From Streptomyces sp. NBC_00569 (GTDB taxonomy: Bacteria > Actinomycetota > Actinomycetes > Streptomycetales > Streptomycetaceae): 64,000 nt of DNA. Made by a program: the position numbers and the translations under genes. The notes below the pieces were generated by a model. That model was not told the DNA's origin. It was given only the letters and a program-made list of their open reading frames with translations, and did no database searches. This document shows, one piece after another, positions 1-7,975 of the stretch. The stretch is from contig NZ_CP107783.1 in NCBI RefSeq assembly GCF_036345255.1, positions 1,302,001 through 1,366,000 on the forward strand, given 5' to 3'. Each line of letters starts with the position of its first letter. Position 1 is the stretch's first letter.

Positions 1-1
1 G

Positions 2-409
2 GGCGACCGCGTCCGGATCACGCACCGCCTGGTGGCGGCGACGTCACATGTTCCCTACCAGTTCGCGGTCGGCGGCTACCCCGTGCTGCGGGACGGCGCA
101 CCGCTGCCCGGCCTCGACGGCAGGACGGCCGCGGTCCGTACCGCCGCGGGCGCCACGGCCGACGGCCGCCGCCTGTACCTCCTGGCCCTCGACGGGGCCC
201 CGCAGTACCGCACGGGCCTGACCATCGCGGAAGTCGCCGACGCCATGCGCGGGTTGGGCGCGGACGACGCGTTCAGCCTGGACGGCGGCGGCTCGTCGAC
301 CCTGGTCACCAGAGACCCGGGCGCCTCGACGACGACCGTGAGGAACCACCCGACGGACCCCCCGGAGCGGGCCGTCGCGAACGGGATCGGGGTCTTCTCG
401 CGGCGCTGA
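2..409 (+). CDS. Phosphodiester glycosidase (NAGPA-like), 3' end only
   Basis: The reading frame is open from the left edge, so the true start lies outside the window and about 135 C-terminal residues are visible. The fragment carries the NAGPA/DUF2233 hallmark DGGGSSTLV near the end, followed by an ERAVANGIGVF tail. The family is typified by the enzyme that uncovers N-acetylglucosamine-1-phosphodiester; bacterial members are usually exported and act on phosphodiester-linked or cell-wall sugars. The gene is convergent with the galE-like gene, whose stop is only 10 bp away. The signal peptide and N-terminal domains cannot be judged here. The family call is firm; the substrate is unknown. Confidence 0.8.
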   Translation, partial: GDRVRITHRLVAATSHVPYQFAVGGYPVLRDGAPLPGLDGRTAAVRTAAGATADGRRLYLLALDGAPQYRTGLTIAEVADAMRGLGADDAFSLDGGGSSTLVTRDPGASTTTVRNHPTDPPERAVANGIGVFSRR

Positions 410-419
410 CCGCCGCGCC

Positions 420-1415
420 CTACCCGGCCAGGATCTCGCCCCGGAGTGCCGTCCATCGAAGGGAGTCACGGATGCCGTCGGCGACCGAGTACCGGGGCTG
501 CCACCCGAGCAGCTCCTTCGCCCGGTCGCTGCGCGTATGGGCCCCCACGACGTCACCGGGCCGGCGCTCGGTGTCGACGGAGGCGATCGGCGCGTCCGTC
601 ACACTGTTGAAGGCGTCGAGGAGTTCACGCACGGTGGTGCCCGTGCCGGTGCCGAGGTTGACGGCGGTGGAGGTGGTCGCCCCGGCGAGGAGGGTGTCGA
701 AGGTCCGCAGGGCGGCCACATGGGCGGTGGCCAGGTCCCAGACATGCACGTAGTCCCGGATCCCGGAGCCGTCGCGGGTCGGGTAGTCGGTGCCGGTGAC
801 GCGGAAGGGCACGCCGTCCTCCTGGGCCAGGATCATCTGGCCCAGGGCGTGGCTGGGGCGCGGCAGTTGCAGGCCCGTGCGCATCTTGGGGTCGGCGCCG
901 ATCGGGTTGAAGTAGCGCAAAGACAGTACGCGCAGGGGCCGGGTGGCGGCGATGTCGGCGAACATCGCCTCGCACACGGCCTTGGTGCGGGCGTAGGGGC
1001 TCAGTGGCTCGACGGCGGACTCCTCGTCCACGGTCAGGTCGTCGTTCGCGCGGTAGATCGAGGCCGAGGAGCTGAAGATCAGGCGGCGGCAGCCGTTGCG
1101 CAGGAGATGGCCGACGAAGTCGAGGCTCTTCGCCACGTTCGCCTCGTAGTAGCCCACCGGATCCGCGACCGAGTCCGGCACCACGATCAGGGCCGCGCAC
1201 TGGATGACCGCGTCGATGTCCGGATGTTCGGCGAAGACGCGGTCCACGAGCGTGCCGTCCGCGATGTCACCCTCGTAGAACACACGCCCTTCGGTGAACT
1301 CCCGCCTCCCCGTCACCAGGCTGTCGAGGATGACCGGGGTGATCCCCGTGTCCAGGCAGGCCGAGGCGATCGTGCTTCCGATGAATCCGGCGCCTCCGGC
1401 GATCAATACCTTCAC
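420..1415 (-). CDS. galE: UDP-glucose 4-epimerase family protein
   Basis: A 331-aa cytoplasmic extended SDR. It has the NAD-binding GGAGFIG motif at residues 7-13, a serine-rich SSSAS active-site segment at 115-119, and the catalytic Tyr141-x3-Lys145 pair in YARTK. Its length suits GalE, which interconverts UDP-glucose and UDP-galactose in the Leloir pathway and in sugar-nucleotide supply. The start is GTG with a strong GGAGG-type ribosome site about 8 bases upstream. No galT or galK lies in the window, so a role in envelope or polysaccharide precursor supply is as likely as galactose catabolism. Related NAD-dependent epimerases are hard to separate by sequence alone. Confidence 0.82.
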   Translation of the reverse strand: MKVLIAGGAGFIGSTIASACLDTGITPVILDSLVTGRREFTEGRVFYEGDIADGTLVDRVFAEHPDIDAVIQCAALIVVPDSVADPVGYYEANVAKSLDFVGHLLRNGCRRLIFSSSASIYRANDDLTVDEESAVEPLSPYARTKAVCEAMFADIAATRPLRVLSLRYFNPIGADPKMRTGLQLPRPSHALGQMILAQEDGVPFRVTGTDYPTRDGSGIRDYVHVWDLATAHVAALRTFDTLLAGATTSTAVNLGTGTGTTVRELLDAFNSVTDAPIASVDTERRPGDVVGAHTRSDRAKELLGWQPRYSVADGIRDSLRWTALRGEILAG

Positions 1416-1444
1416 AGCGAGCTCCTCCGTCGACCGATACGTTC

Positions 1445-1464
1445 GGTTCTGTTGGATTCTGTTG
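1445..1464. repeat. Tandem 10-bp direct repeat upstream of galE
   Basis: GGTTCTGTTG is followed at once by GATTCTGTTG, giving two copies with a 10-bp period and one mismatch, about 30 bp upstream of the galE start. The one-turn phasing would suit a regulator binding one face of the DNA, but no consensus was recognised. Confidence 0.4.
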
Positions 1465-1495
1465 AGAAGAGCCTACTCGGAGCCCGCCGCGCCTC

Positions 1496-3067
1496 TCATC
1501 CGCCGTCCCGCACCGCCACCAGTCCGTTGAAGACCCCCACGTACGCCGTGCCGTCCGGGCCGAGTGTGACCGGGGCCCAGTTGTTGTCGTAGGCGATTCC
1601 CGTGCCCGCCAGTTGCTTCCAGCGGGGCTCGCCCGTGCGGAAGTCGACCGCAGTGAGGTACCAGGCGTCTACGCCAAGGGAGTTGGGGTCCTTCGTGTAG
1701 AAGTACAGAAGGCCGTTCGCGGTGGAGAGTTTGGGGACCGTGGAGGGGGAACGGACCTTGCTCTCCCACACCGTGTCGCAGCCCGAGCCGTCCTTGCGTA
1801 CGTCGACGCGGGTGACTCCGCCGACCACGGAGCGGCCGAAGGTGAGCGAGGTGATGTTCTCGTATCCGTAGTTGTTCTCGACGACGAGGCTGTTGCCGTA
1901 GCTGATCAGGGAGTTGTCGGTCGTGGAGGCACCGGAGCCGAAGACGGGGACCTTGCAGACGAGACGCCGGTCGTCGGGGACGTCGCGGCCGCGGCGGTAG
2001 ACCAGGATGTTCATGCGGTCGTCGGCGTTGTCGGTGATCGCGACGTAGTCCTCGCCCGCGCCGAACAGGTCGGGCGTGGTGCCCGAACCCTGGTTCACCG
2101 AGCCGGGCTTGGTGCCCGTGCCGCGGTCGTACGTCTGGCGCCACACAGCCTCGGGAGTGCCGTCCGCCGCCGCTTCGAAGCTGTAGAGCGCATGGTCGGA
2201 GACGATCGAGACACCGTCCTCGGCCACCGAGAAGGAGTTCTGGATCTCCTCCCCCGGCAGCTGGACGGACTTGATGGTGCCGACTGCCGGATCGACCGTG
2301 CCGACGCGCCCCTGCCGTGTCACCCACCAGATGCGCCCCTGCCAGTCGGGCATCACCGAGGTCACCGGGTCGCACGTGCCGCTCGGGTAGAGGTTCGTCC
2401 AGCTCACGCAGTCGTGCGGCACCTGTCCCGTCAGGTCCCAGTCGTCGGTCACGCGGAAGCGCCAACTGCCGTCCGCCGACTGCTCGTGCGCGAGCCTGAC
2501 GATGTGCTGCCGCGAGTCGGCGAGCACGAGCCGGTCCTCGTTGTCGAGGTACGAGTAGGCGCCGCCGGAGGTGTCCTTGAAGATCTTCGAGAAGTCGAGC
2601 CGGGTGATGGCCTCGACGGTGGACGGGCGCTGCGGGAGCTTGTACTCGGCGAGGGTCTCGAGGGTCCGAGGGTCGAGCAGCTTCACGAGGAAGCCGGTGA
2701 ACGTGCCGCAGACGGTGACGATGCGGCCGTCCTTGTCGAAGGTCACCGTCGCGCATTCGCCGCCGAGCGCGGCCATCTTCTCGCTGCTCACCGTGGGCGT
2801 GTTTCCCAGCGGCCCGCTCCAGGGGTACGTGCCGCTGCCGGCCGCGTCCGCGTGCATGCCGCTGCGGCCGTTCGCCGCGAGATACGGGTGCTGCGGCGGC
2901 GCCTGCCCCAGCACGGGACGCGCCTCGGCGGGTGCGCCCGCGTACTGCTCGACGAGCCGGTGACCGGGCGCCTTGGGGATGCCGTCGGCCTGGGCGGGGT
3001 ACGCGACGCCGGCCGCGGCGATCGTCATGGTCAGGGCGAGGGCACGGCTCAGGGCTCTGCTCGTCAT
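1496..3067 (-). CDS. Secreted protein of unknown function, probable beta-propeller
   Basis: A 523-aa protein with an N-terminal signal peptide: a basic start, a hydrophobic stretch and an AQA-type cleavage site near residue 27. The mature part has recurring short beta-like units containing Asp-Gly turns (for example DKDGRIVTV, DWQGRIWWV, GPDGTAYVG), as in PQQ-like or YncE-type propellers. No catalytic motif is evident. Four or more cysteines (GGECATV, HDCVSW, SGTCDP, RLVCKV, SGCDTVW) could form disulfides outside the cell. The ribosome site before the ATG is weak. It stands alone between galE and a small membrane protein gene on the same strand. The function is not recognised; the propeller assignment is inferred from the repeat texture. 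Confidence 0.65.
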   Translation of the reverse strand: MTSRALSRALALTMTIAAAGVAYPAQADGIPKAPGHRLVEQYAGAPAEARPVLGQAPPQHPYLAANGRSGMHADAAGSGTYPWSGPLGNTPTVSSEKMAALGGECATVTFDKDGRIVTVCGTFTGFLVKLLDPRTLETLAEYKLPQRPSTVEAITRLDFSKIFKDTSGGAYSYLDNEDRLVLADSRQHIVRLAHEQSADGSWRFRVTDDWDLTGQVPHDCVSWTNLYPSGTCDPVTSVMPDWQGRIWWVTRQGRVGTVDPAVGTIKSVQLPGEEIQNSFSVAEDGVSIVSDHALYSFEAAADGTPEAVWRQTYDRGTGTKPGSVNQGSGTTPDLFGAGEDYVAITDNADDRMNILVYRRGRDVPDDRRLVCKVPVFGSGASTTDNSLISYGNSLVVENNYGYENITSLTFGRSVVGGVTRVDVRKDGSGCDTVWESKVRSPSTVPKLSTANGLLYFYTKDPNSLGVDAWYLTAVDFRTGEPRWKQLAGTGIAYDNNWAPVTLGPDGTAYVGVFNGLVAVRDGG

Positions 3068-3167
3068 GGCGCGAAGCTAGGGCGCCACCCTTGAAGTGTC
3101 CATGCACATAGGGGTGTTGTTCATGAACCCGAAACGATCACTCGTCTCGTGGGCCGGCGCGGAACGA

Positions 3168-3362
3168 TCACGGATGCAGGCTGCTCACGATCCCCGCCGT
3201 CGCCGTCAGGCCGTTCTGCAGCGTGGGCGCCATGCTCGTGCCGGCCAGCAGGAATCCCAGCAGCACGCAGACCATCGCGTGGGAGATCTTCATCGCGCCG
3301 TTGCGCAGGAAGACCACCGCCAGGATCAGAAGCAGCAGCACGACCGAAATCGACAGGGACAT
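3168..3362 (-). CDS. Small membrane protein (64 aa), unknown function
   Basis: A short gene starting MSLSISVVLLLL with a GGAGGA ribosome site 7-8 bases upstream, which fixes the start at 3362; the longer upstream reading frame lacks one. It has two predicted membrane segments, at about residues 3-18 and 30-46, joined by a short basic loop (RNGAMK) and followed by a small polar tail. Small two-helix proteins of this type are common in Streptomyces and mostly unstudied. There is no clear operon partner: it lies 100 bp from the secreted-protein gene and 116 bp from the phosphodiesterase gene, all on the minus strand. Confidence 0.65.
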   Translation of the reverse strand: MSLSISVVLLLLILAVVFLRNGAMKISHAMVCVLLGFLLAGTSMAPTLQNGLTATAGIVSSLHP

Positions 3363-3478
3363 CGCCGAACCTCCTCCGCCACGCCAACACCGCGGCTTTC
3401 GGCCGCAAGTGTGGCGTAGCGAAGGCTGCGCCCGGGCGAGTGACGTGTCCCCCGAACGAGTGATGTGGCGGTGGACGC

Positions 3479-4336
3479 CTACTTCTCGTGGGCTTCGAGG
3501 AACGCTTCGAGACCCGCGAGGTCGTCCGTGTTGAGGTGGTCCACGCCGGCGGCGAGCAGCTCGCCCCACACGGCGTCGCGCTCGGGTCCCGCCACGTCGG
3601 GCGTGGCCCAGAAGCGGACGCGGCGGCCCTCCCGGTGGGCGGCCGACACGGTGGAGCGCAGCTTCTCGCGCTCGGCGGCCGGGATCGGTCCCGCGCCCTG
3701 CCAGGTGAAGTTGTTCGCCCAGTTGTCACTGATGAGCGGGGTGAAGGAGGCGGGCGCGGCGGCGCCGAGGTCGGTGAGGCGGCCGTCGTAGAACGCGCTG
3801 CGCACCCGCTGCTGCTCCATGGGCTCGCGGGCGGCGCGGTCCCCTGAGATCACGGCGGTCACCGCGCCCGTGCGGACCCTGCCGTGAGCGTAGGTGGTGA
3901 ACAGGTTCCGGTAGCCGCGCAGTTGGCGGTCGAGTTCGAGGTAGGTGGCCGCGCCCTCGGTCTTGATGTCGACGAGGAGCTGGAGCGGCGTGCGATAGCC
4001 CCGGTACACGGAGCCGCGGTTGGCCCTGACGCGGGCTGCCAGCGGTTCCAGGTAGAGCGCCGCGAGGGTGCGCTTCGGGTCGAGGTCGACCGGGTCATGA
4101 GCCACGAGGAGCTGACCGTCGACGAGGTAGATGTCCGCCTCGACGCTGGCGAAGCGGTGGTCGAGGGCGTCGAGGAGAGGCCGGGGGTGCTCGTAGTCGT
4201 TGTGCGCGTGGGCGCGCGGCAGGGGGCGGGGGCCACGGCCCCGCTCCGTCGCCTGCGCGTACCCGGGCACGGCGACGGTCGCGGCGACCGCCGCGGCGAG
4301 GGTGGTGAGGGCTCTGCGGCGAGTGAGGTGGGCCAT
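3479..4336 (-). CDS. Tat-exported GDPD/PI-PLC-like phosphodiesterase
   Basis: A 285-aa protein with a twin-arginine-type signal (TRRRALTTLAAAVAATVAVPGYA, starting within residues 5-10). The mature part carries glycerophosphodiester phosphodiesterase-superfamily motifs: HAHNDYEHP early, EADIYLV about 25 residues later, then AHD, and DIKTEG in the next strand; these supply the usual metal-binding and catalytic His/Glu/Asp positions. It probably hydrolyses glycerophosphodiesters or related phosphodiesters outside the membrane. The N-terminal variant HAHNDY is typical of the combined 'PI-specific phospholipase C/GDPD' group, so the exact substrate is uncertain. It has a good ribosome site (GGGAGGAA) before the ATG at 4336. 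Confidence 0.78.
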   Translation of the reverse strand: MAHLTRRRALTTLAAAVAATVAVPGYAQATERGRGPRPLPRAHAHNDYEHPRPLLDALDHRFASVEADIYLVDGQLLVAHDPVDLDPKRTLAALYLEPLAARVRANRGSVYRGYRTPLQLLVDIKTEGAATYLELDRQLRGYRNLFTTYAHGRVRTGAVTAVISGDRAAREPMEQQRVRSAFYDGRLTDLGAAAPASFTPLISDNWANNFTWQGAGPIPAAEREKLRSTVSAAHREGRRVRFWATPDVAGPERDAVWGELLAAGVDHLNTDDLAGLEAFLEAHEK

Positions 4337-4358
4337 GTGTTCCTCCCGGGGAGTGCCG

Positions 4359-4389
4359 TACGGGGCCTCAGCGAGTATGAGGTCCCGTA
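4359..4389 (-). terminator. Hairpin between nikE and the GDPD gene
   Basis: The arms TACGGGGCCTC and GAGGTCCCGTA pair over 11 bp with one mismatch around a 9-base loop. It lies downstream of the nik operon and just upstream of the phosphodiesterase start, so it could terminate nik transcription or be a 5'-leader structure. No T-tract follows. Confidence 0.35.
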
Positions 4390-4500
4390 GGTGTCAATGG
4401 GCATGCCCGTGGCGGGAGTTGGCCGGACCTGCATGCCGTGTTCATCTGCCCGCTCAGGGTGAACGGCGGGCTGCCGGGCGGGTGCCGGCCCCGCCCTCGC

Positions 4501-5166
4501 TCACCTGCCGTCTCCGGCGGAGCCCAGCGCGTCCCACTCCACCGTCCGGCCGCACCAGCGCTCCAGCAGGCGCCGGTCGTGGCCCACCGCCAGCAGTCCC
4601 GCGCCCGTCTCGGCGCGATAGGCCTCCACGACGCCCACCAGGGCGGCCGTCGTGGACGCGTCGAGCATCGCCGTCATCTCGTCGCAGATCAGCCAGCGGG
4701 GGCGCAGGGCCAGGGCGCGTGCGAGGCAGGCGCGTTGCAGCTGGCCGTCGCTGACCTCGTGGGGGCGTCGTGACAGGAGGCCGGTGCCCAGGCCGACGCT
4801 CGCGGCCAGCTCGCCGACACGATCGTCCGGTTTCAGGGTGGCGGCCCGCAGCGGTTCGGCGATGAGGTCGGCGAGGCGCAGCCGTGGGTCGGCCGACAGG
4901 CGCGGCTGCTGGAAGACCACGCCGAACGCGGTGCGCTGCTCGCGGGGCGCGCGGTGGCGCCAGCCACGGGCCGGTTCCCCGTCGATGACGACGCGGCCGG
5001 AGTCGGGGCGGTGGAGCAGGGCCGCGACGCGGGCGAGCGTGGACTTGCCGCAGCCGCTGGGCCCGAGCAGTCCGACGGCCTCTCCGGTGGCGATCGTCAG
5101 GCCGGCGTTCCGCACGACGGGGTTGCCGCGCTCGTAACCCGCGGTGACGGAGATCAGTTCAAGCAC
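4501..5166 (-). CDS. nikE: Nickel/peptide ABC transporter ATP-binding protein NikE
   Basis: A 221-aa ABC ATPase, last gene of the nik operon. It has Walker A GPSGCGKST, a variant signature VSDGQLQRACLARAL in place of LSGGQ, and Walker B WLICDEMTAMLD. It is shorter than typical DppF/OppF (about 320 aa) and lacks their C-terminal oligopeptide-transporter extension, as NikE-type subunits do. It overlaps nikD by 8 bp, so the two are translationally coupled. It would pair with NikD as the heterodimeric motor under the NikB/NikC permeases. The nickel assignment rests on the Nur-like operator, not on this protein. Confidence 0.75.
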   Translation of the reverse strand: MLELISVTAGYERGNPVVRNAGLTIATGEAVGLLGPSGCGKSTLARVAALLHRPDSGRVVIDGEPARGWRHRAPREQRTAFGVVFQQPRLSADPRLRLADLIAEPLRAATLKPDDRVGELAASVGLGTGLLSRRPHEVSDGQLQRACLARALALRPRWLICDEMTAMLDASTTAALVGVVEAYRAETGAGLLAVGHDRRLLERWCGRTVEWDALGSAGDGR

Positions 5167-6127
5167 GTGGCGCCTCCAGCGGGACGGTCGCGGGATGGTG
5201 ACAGGCCACGCCGTCCGTGAGTGCGGGGCGGGTCCCGCAGACGCCGGTGGCGCGGTCGCAGCGCGCGGCGAACGCGCAGCCCGCCGGGAGCGCGCCCAGT
5301 TCGGGCGGCATCCCGGGGACGGGCGTGAACTCCCGCTCCGGCAGGGCGTCGAGGAGTCCGCGGGCGTACGGGTGCCGGGGCCCGGGGGTGCCGAAGAAGT
5401 CGGCGGCGTCGGCGAGTTCGACGATGCGGCTCGCGTACATCACGGCCACGCGGTCGGCGATCCGCTCGGCCGCCTCGAGGTCGTGCGTGATGAGCAGGAG
5501 CGCGCGCTCCGAACCGATGTGGCGGCGCAGTTCGTCGACGGTGCGCTCCACGAGGTCGCGGTCGAGTCCGGTCGTGGGTTCGTCGGCGATGAGCAGGGGC
5601 GCGTCGCCGACCAGGGCCAGCGCGGTCGCGGCCCGCTGGGCGAGCCCGCCGGAGAGTTCGTGCGGGTGCCGGTCGAGATGCCCGACGGGGAACGCGGCGC
5701 GCTCCGCCGCCTCCTCGGCGGCGGCCCGCAGTCGTGGACCGCGCCGCACACCGTTCAACTCACGTACGACTTCCTCCAGTTGGGAGCGGACCGTCCGTAC
5801 GGGTGTGAGGTGCGCGGCGGGGCTCTGCGGTACGAGGCCTACGCGGCGGCCGCGGACCGTGCGGGCCAGGGTGCGCTCGTCGGCGGCGAGCAGGTCGAGG
5901 CCGCCGAGGAACGCGGAACCGGCGGTCTCCGCGTTGCCCGGCACGAGCCCGAGGAGGGCCGACGCGAGCACCGACTTGCCGCAGCCGCTCTCGCCGACGA
6001 GGGCCAGGCACTCGCCGGCCGCGAGGTCGAGGCGTGCGCCGCTGACGGCCTGCACGTACGCGCCGTCACGCATCCGGAAGCGTATGGACACGTCCTCTAC
6101 GGACAGCACGGGTTGAGGCCCGGTCAC
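5159..6127 (-). CDS. nikD: Nickel/peptide ABC transporter ATP-binding protein NikD
   Basis: A 322-aa ABC ATPase of the dipeptide/nickel family. Walker A is GESGCGKS, the signature is LSGGLAQRAATALAL and Walker B is LLIADEPTTGLD. The C-terminal part contains the oligopeptide-transporter extension with a Cys-containing stretch (ALPAGCAFAARCDRATGVC). The start is taken as the GTG at 6127, which overlaps the nikC stop as GTGA, the same coupling as at nikA/nikB. It acts on the cytoplasmic face with NikE to drive uptake. Confidence 0.77.
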   Translation of the reverse strand: MTGPQPVLSVEDVSIRFRMRDGAYVQAVSGARLDLAAGECLALVGESGCGKSVLASALLGLVPGNAETAGSAFLGGLDLLAADERTLARTVRGRRVGLVPQSPAAHLTPVRTVRSQLEEVVRELNGVRRGPRLRAAAEEAAERAAFPVGHLDRHPHELSGGLAQRAATALALVGDAPLLIADEPTTGLDRDLVERTVDELRRHIGSERALLLITHDLEAAERIADRVAVMYASRIVELADAADFFGTPGPRHPYARGLLDALPEREFTPVPGMPPELGALPAGCAFAARCDRATGVCGTRPALTDGVACHHPATVPLEAPRA

Positions 6128-6990
6128 AGCATGAGCTCCGATCGGCGGCGCGGGTTGAGCCGTTCCCGCCAAGCGCCCGCGAGGCCCGCGATCGCCAGGG
6201 TCGGCACGATGATGAACAGGCCGGGGAAGAGCGTCGGCCACCAGCCCCCGGCGAGCAGCGAGCCCCGCGCGGACTGGACGAGGGTGCCCAGGCTCGCCTG
6301 GTGCGCGGGCAGGCCGAGGCCGAGGAAGGAGAGGGCGGACTCGTGCCAGACGGCGTGCGGCACCATGAGGACGGCGGCGAGCGCGGCCTGCGGCAGGACG
6401 CCGGGCAGCAGGTGGCGCACGGCGATCCGCCGGCGCGACGAGCCCGCGGACACGGCCGCGTCGATGTACGGCCGTGAGCGCAGGGAGAGCACTTCGGCGC
6501 GCACGATTCGGGCCGTGGACAGCCAGTGCGTGAGTGCCACGGAGACGACGACCGGCCAGACGCCCGGCCGGAACATGGCGACGATGAAGATGCCGAGGAG
6601 CAGGTGCGGCACCGACGCGAAGACGTCCACGAGGCGCATGACGACCCGGTCCGTCCAGCCGCCGACGGCGCCCGCGAGCGCCCCCACGGCCGTGCCGATG
6701 GCGGTCGCGACGACGGCGGCGACCACCCCGACGAGGAGGGAGACGCGCAGCCCGTACACGCAGCGCAGCAGCAGGTCGCGGCCCACGTCGTCGGTGCCGA
6801 ACGGGTGTGTCCACGACGGCGGTTGGAGCTTGGCGGCGAGGTCGACGGCCTGTTCGTCGAGGTGCGCGAGGGGCGGCACGACGAGGACGGCGAGGACGAC
6901 CGCCGCGACGAGGACGGCGGACGTGCGCACCCGCCACGCGCGCGTGGAGCGGCGCGCGCCGCCTTGGGCGCGCCAGGTGAGCTCAGCCAT
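6124..6990 (-). CDS. nikC: Nickel/peptide ABC transporter permease NikC
   Basis: A 288-aa inner-membrane permease of the DppC/NikC type. An N-terminal membrane segment (AVLVAAVVLAVLVVPPL) is followed by the HPFGTDDVGRDLLLRCVYGLRVSL block that is diagnostic for this family. The EAA loop region reads AAVSAGSSRRRIAVRHLLPGVLP. About six hydrophobic segments fit the family. It overlaps the nikB stop by 8 bp and the nikD start by 4 bp. It forms the channel with NikB. Confidence 0.78.
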   Translation of the reverse strand: MAELTWRAQGGARRSTRAWRVRTSAVLVAAVVLAVLVVPPLAHLDEQAVDLAAKLQPPSWTHPFGTDDVGRDLLLRCVYGLRVSLLVGVVAAVVATAIGTAVGALAGAVGGWTDRVVMRLVDVFASVPHLLLGIFIVAMFRPGVWPVVVSVALTHWLSTARIVRAEVLSLRSRPYIDAAVSAGSSRRRIAVRHLLPGVLPQAALAAVLMVPHAVWHESALSFLGLGLPAHQASLGTLVQSARGSLLAGGWWPTLFPGLFIIVPTLAIAGLAGAWRERLNPRRRSELML

Positions 6991-7975
6991 CGAATCCCAC
7001 TCTCGGGTCGGCGAGGCCGTACAGGAGGTCGGCGGCCAGGTTGCCGAGGAGTACGGCGAGCGTGGCGAGAACGGTCAGCGCGGCGAGCAGGGGGAAGTCC
7101 ACGGATGTCGCGGCCTGCACGGTCGCCGCGGCGATCCCCGGCCAGCTGAACACGGTCTCCACCAGGAGCGCGCCGGTGATCAGTTCGGGGACGCGGGAGC
7201 CGATGAGCGTCAGCACGGGCAGCAGTCCGGACCGCAGGGCGTGGCCGATCAGGACGGTGCGCGGGGCGAGTCCGCGTGCGCGCGCCCCGCGGACGGGGTC
7301 CTCCTCGAGTGCGTCGCCGACGCCTTGGCGTACGTACAGGACGAACCAGGGCAGTTGCGAGACGGCGAGGACGGCGGCGGGGAGCACCAGGTGCGAGGCG
7401 ACCTGCCCGGCCGTGATCGTGGTGCTGCCGGTGTCGGTGAGTCCGCCGGCCGGAAGCGCGCCGAGTTCGAGGGCGAACAGCCATACGGCGAGCAGGCCGA
7501 GCCAGAACGGGGGCGCTGCTTCGAGGGTGTAGGCGAGCGCGCTGACGGTCCGGTCGAGCCATCCTCCCTGGTGTCGCGCGGCGAGGACGCCGAGTGCCGT
7601 GCCGAGCAGGACGGCGGCGAGGAAGGCGGTGGCGGCGAGCAGGACGGACCAGCCGATGCGTTCGCCGAGGACGTCGGCGACGGGCTGTCGCAGTACGGAG
7701 GAGTCGCCCAGGTCGCCCCGGAGCGCGGAGGTCAGCCAGTCCCACCAGCGGGTCACGAGGGGCCGGTCGACGCCGAGGTTGGCGCGGAGCTGGTCGAGGT
7801 TGTCCTGCGAGGCGGTGAGCCCGGCCGAGCCCGCGTAGGCCTTGACGGGGTCGAAGGGGGACGCGGCGGCGATCGCGAAGACGCCGAAGGTCACGGTGGC
7901 GAGGACCGGGACGACGAACAGGATCCGCCGTCCCGTCAGGCGCGCCATCGGCCCCCAGGGGAGCCGCCGCTTCAC
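6983..7975 (-). CDS. nikB: Nickel/peptide ABC transporter permease NikB
   Basis: A 330-aa permease of the DppB/NikB type. The first membrane helix (RILFVVPVLATVTFGVFAIA) is followed by the periplasmic-type block LDQLRANLGVDRPLVTRWWDWL and the EAA-like RARGLAPRTVLIGHALRSGLLP. The start is taken as GTG at 7975, which overlaps the nikA stop as GTGA; an ATG nine codons further in (7948, MARLTG) is the alternative. It partners NikC in the membrane. Confidence 0.77.
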   Translation of the reverse strand: MKRRLPWGPMARLTGRRILFVVPVLATVTFGVFAIAAASPFDPVKAYAGSAGLTASQDNLDQLRANLGVDRPLVTRWWDWLTSALRGDLGDSSVLRQPVADVLGERIGWSVLLAATAFLAAVLLGTALGVLAARHQGGWLDRTVSALAYTLEAAPPFWLGLLAVWLFALELGALPAGGLTDTGSTTITAGQVASHLVLPAAVLAVSQLPWFVLYVRQGVGDALEEDPVRGARARGLAPRTVLIGHALRSGLLPVLTLIGSRVPELITGALLVETVFSWPGIAAATVQAATSVDFPLLAALTVLATLAVLLGNLAADLLYGLADPRVGFDG

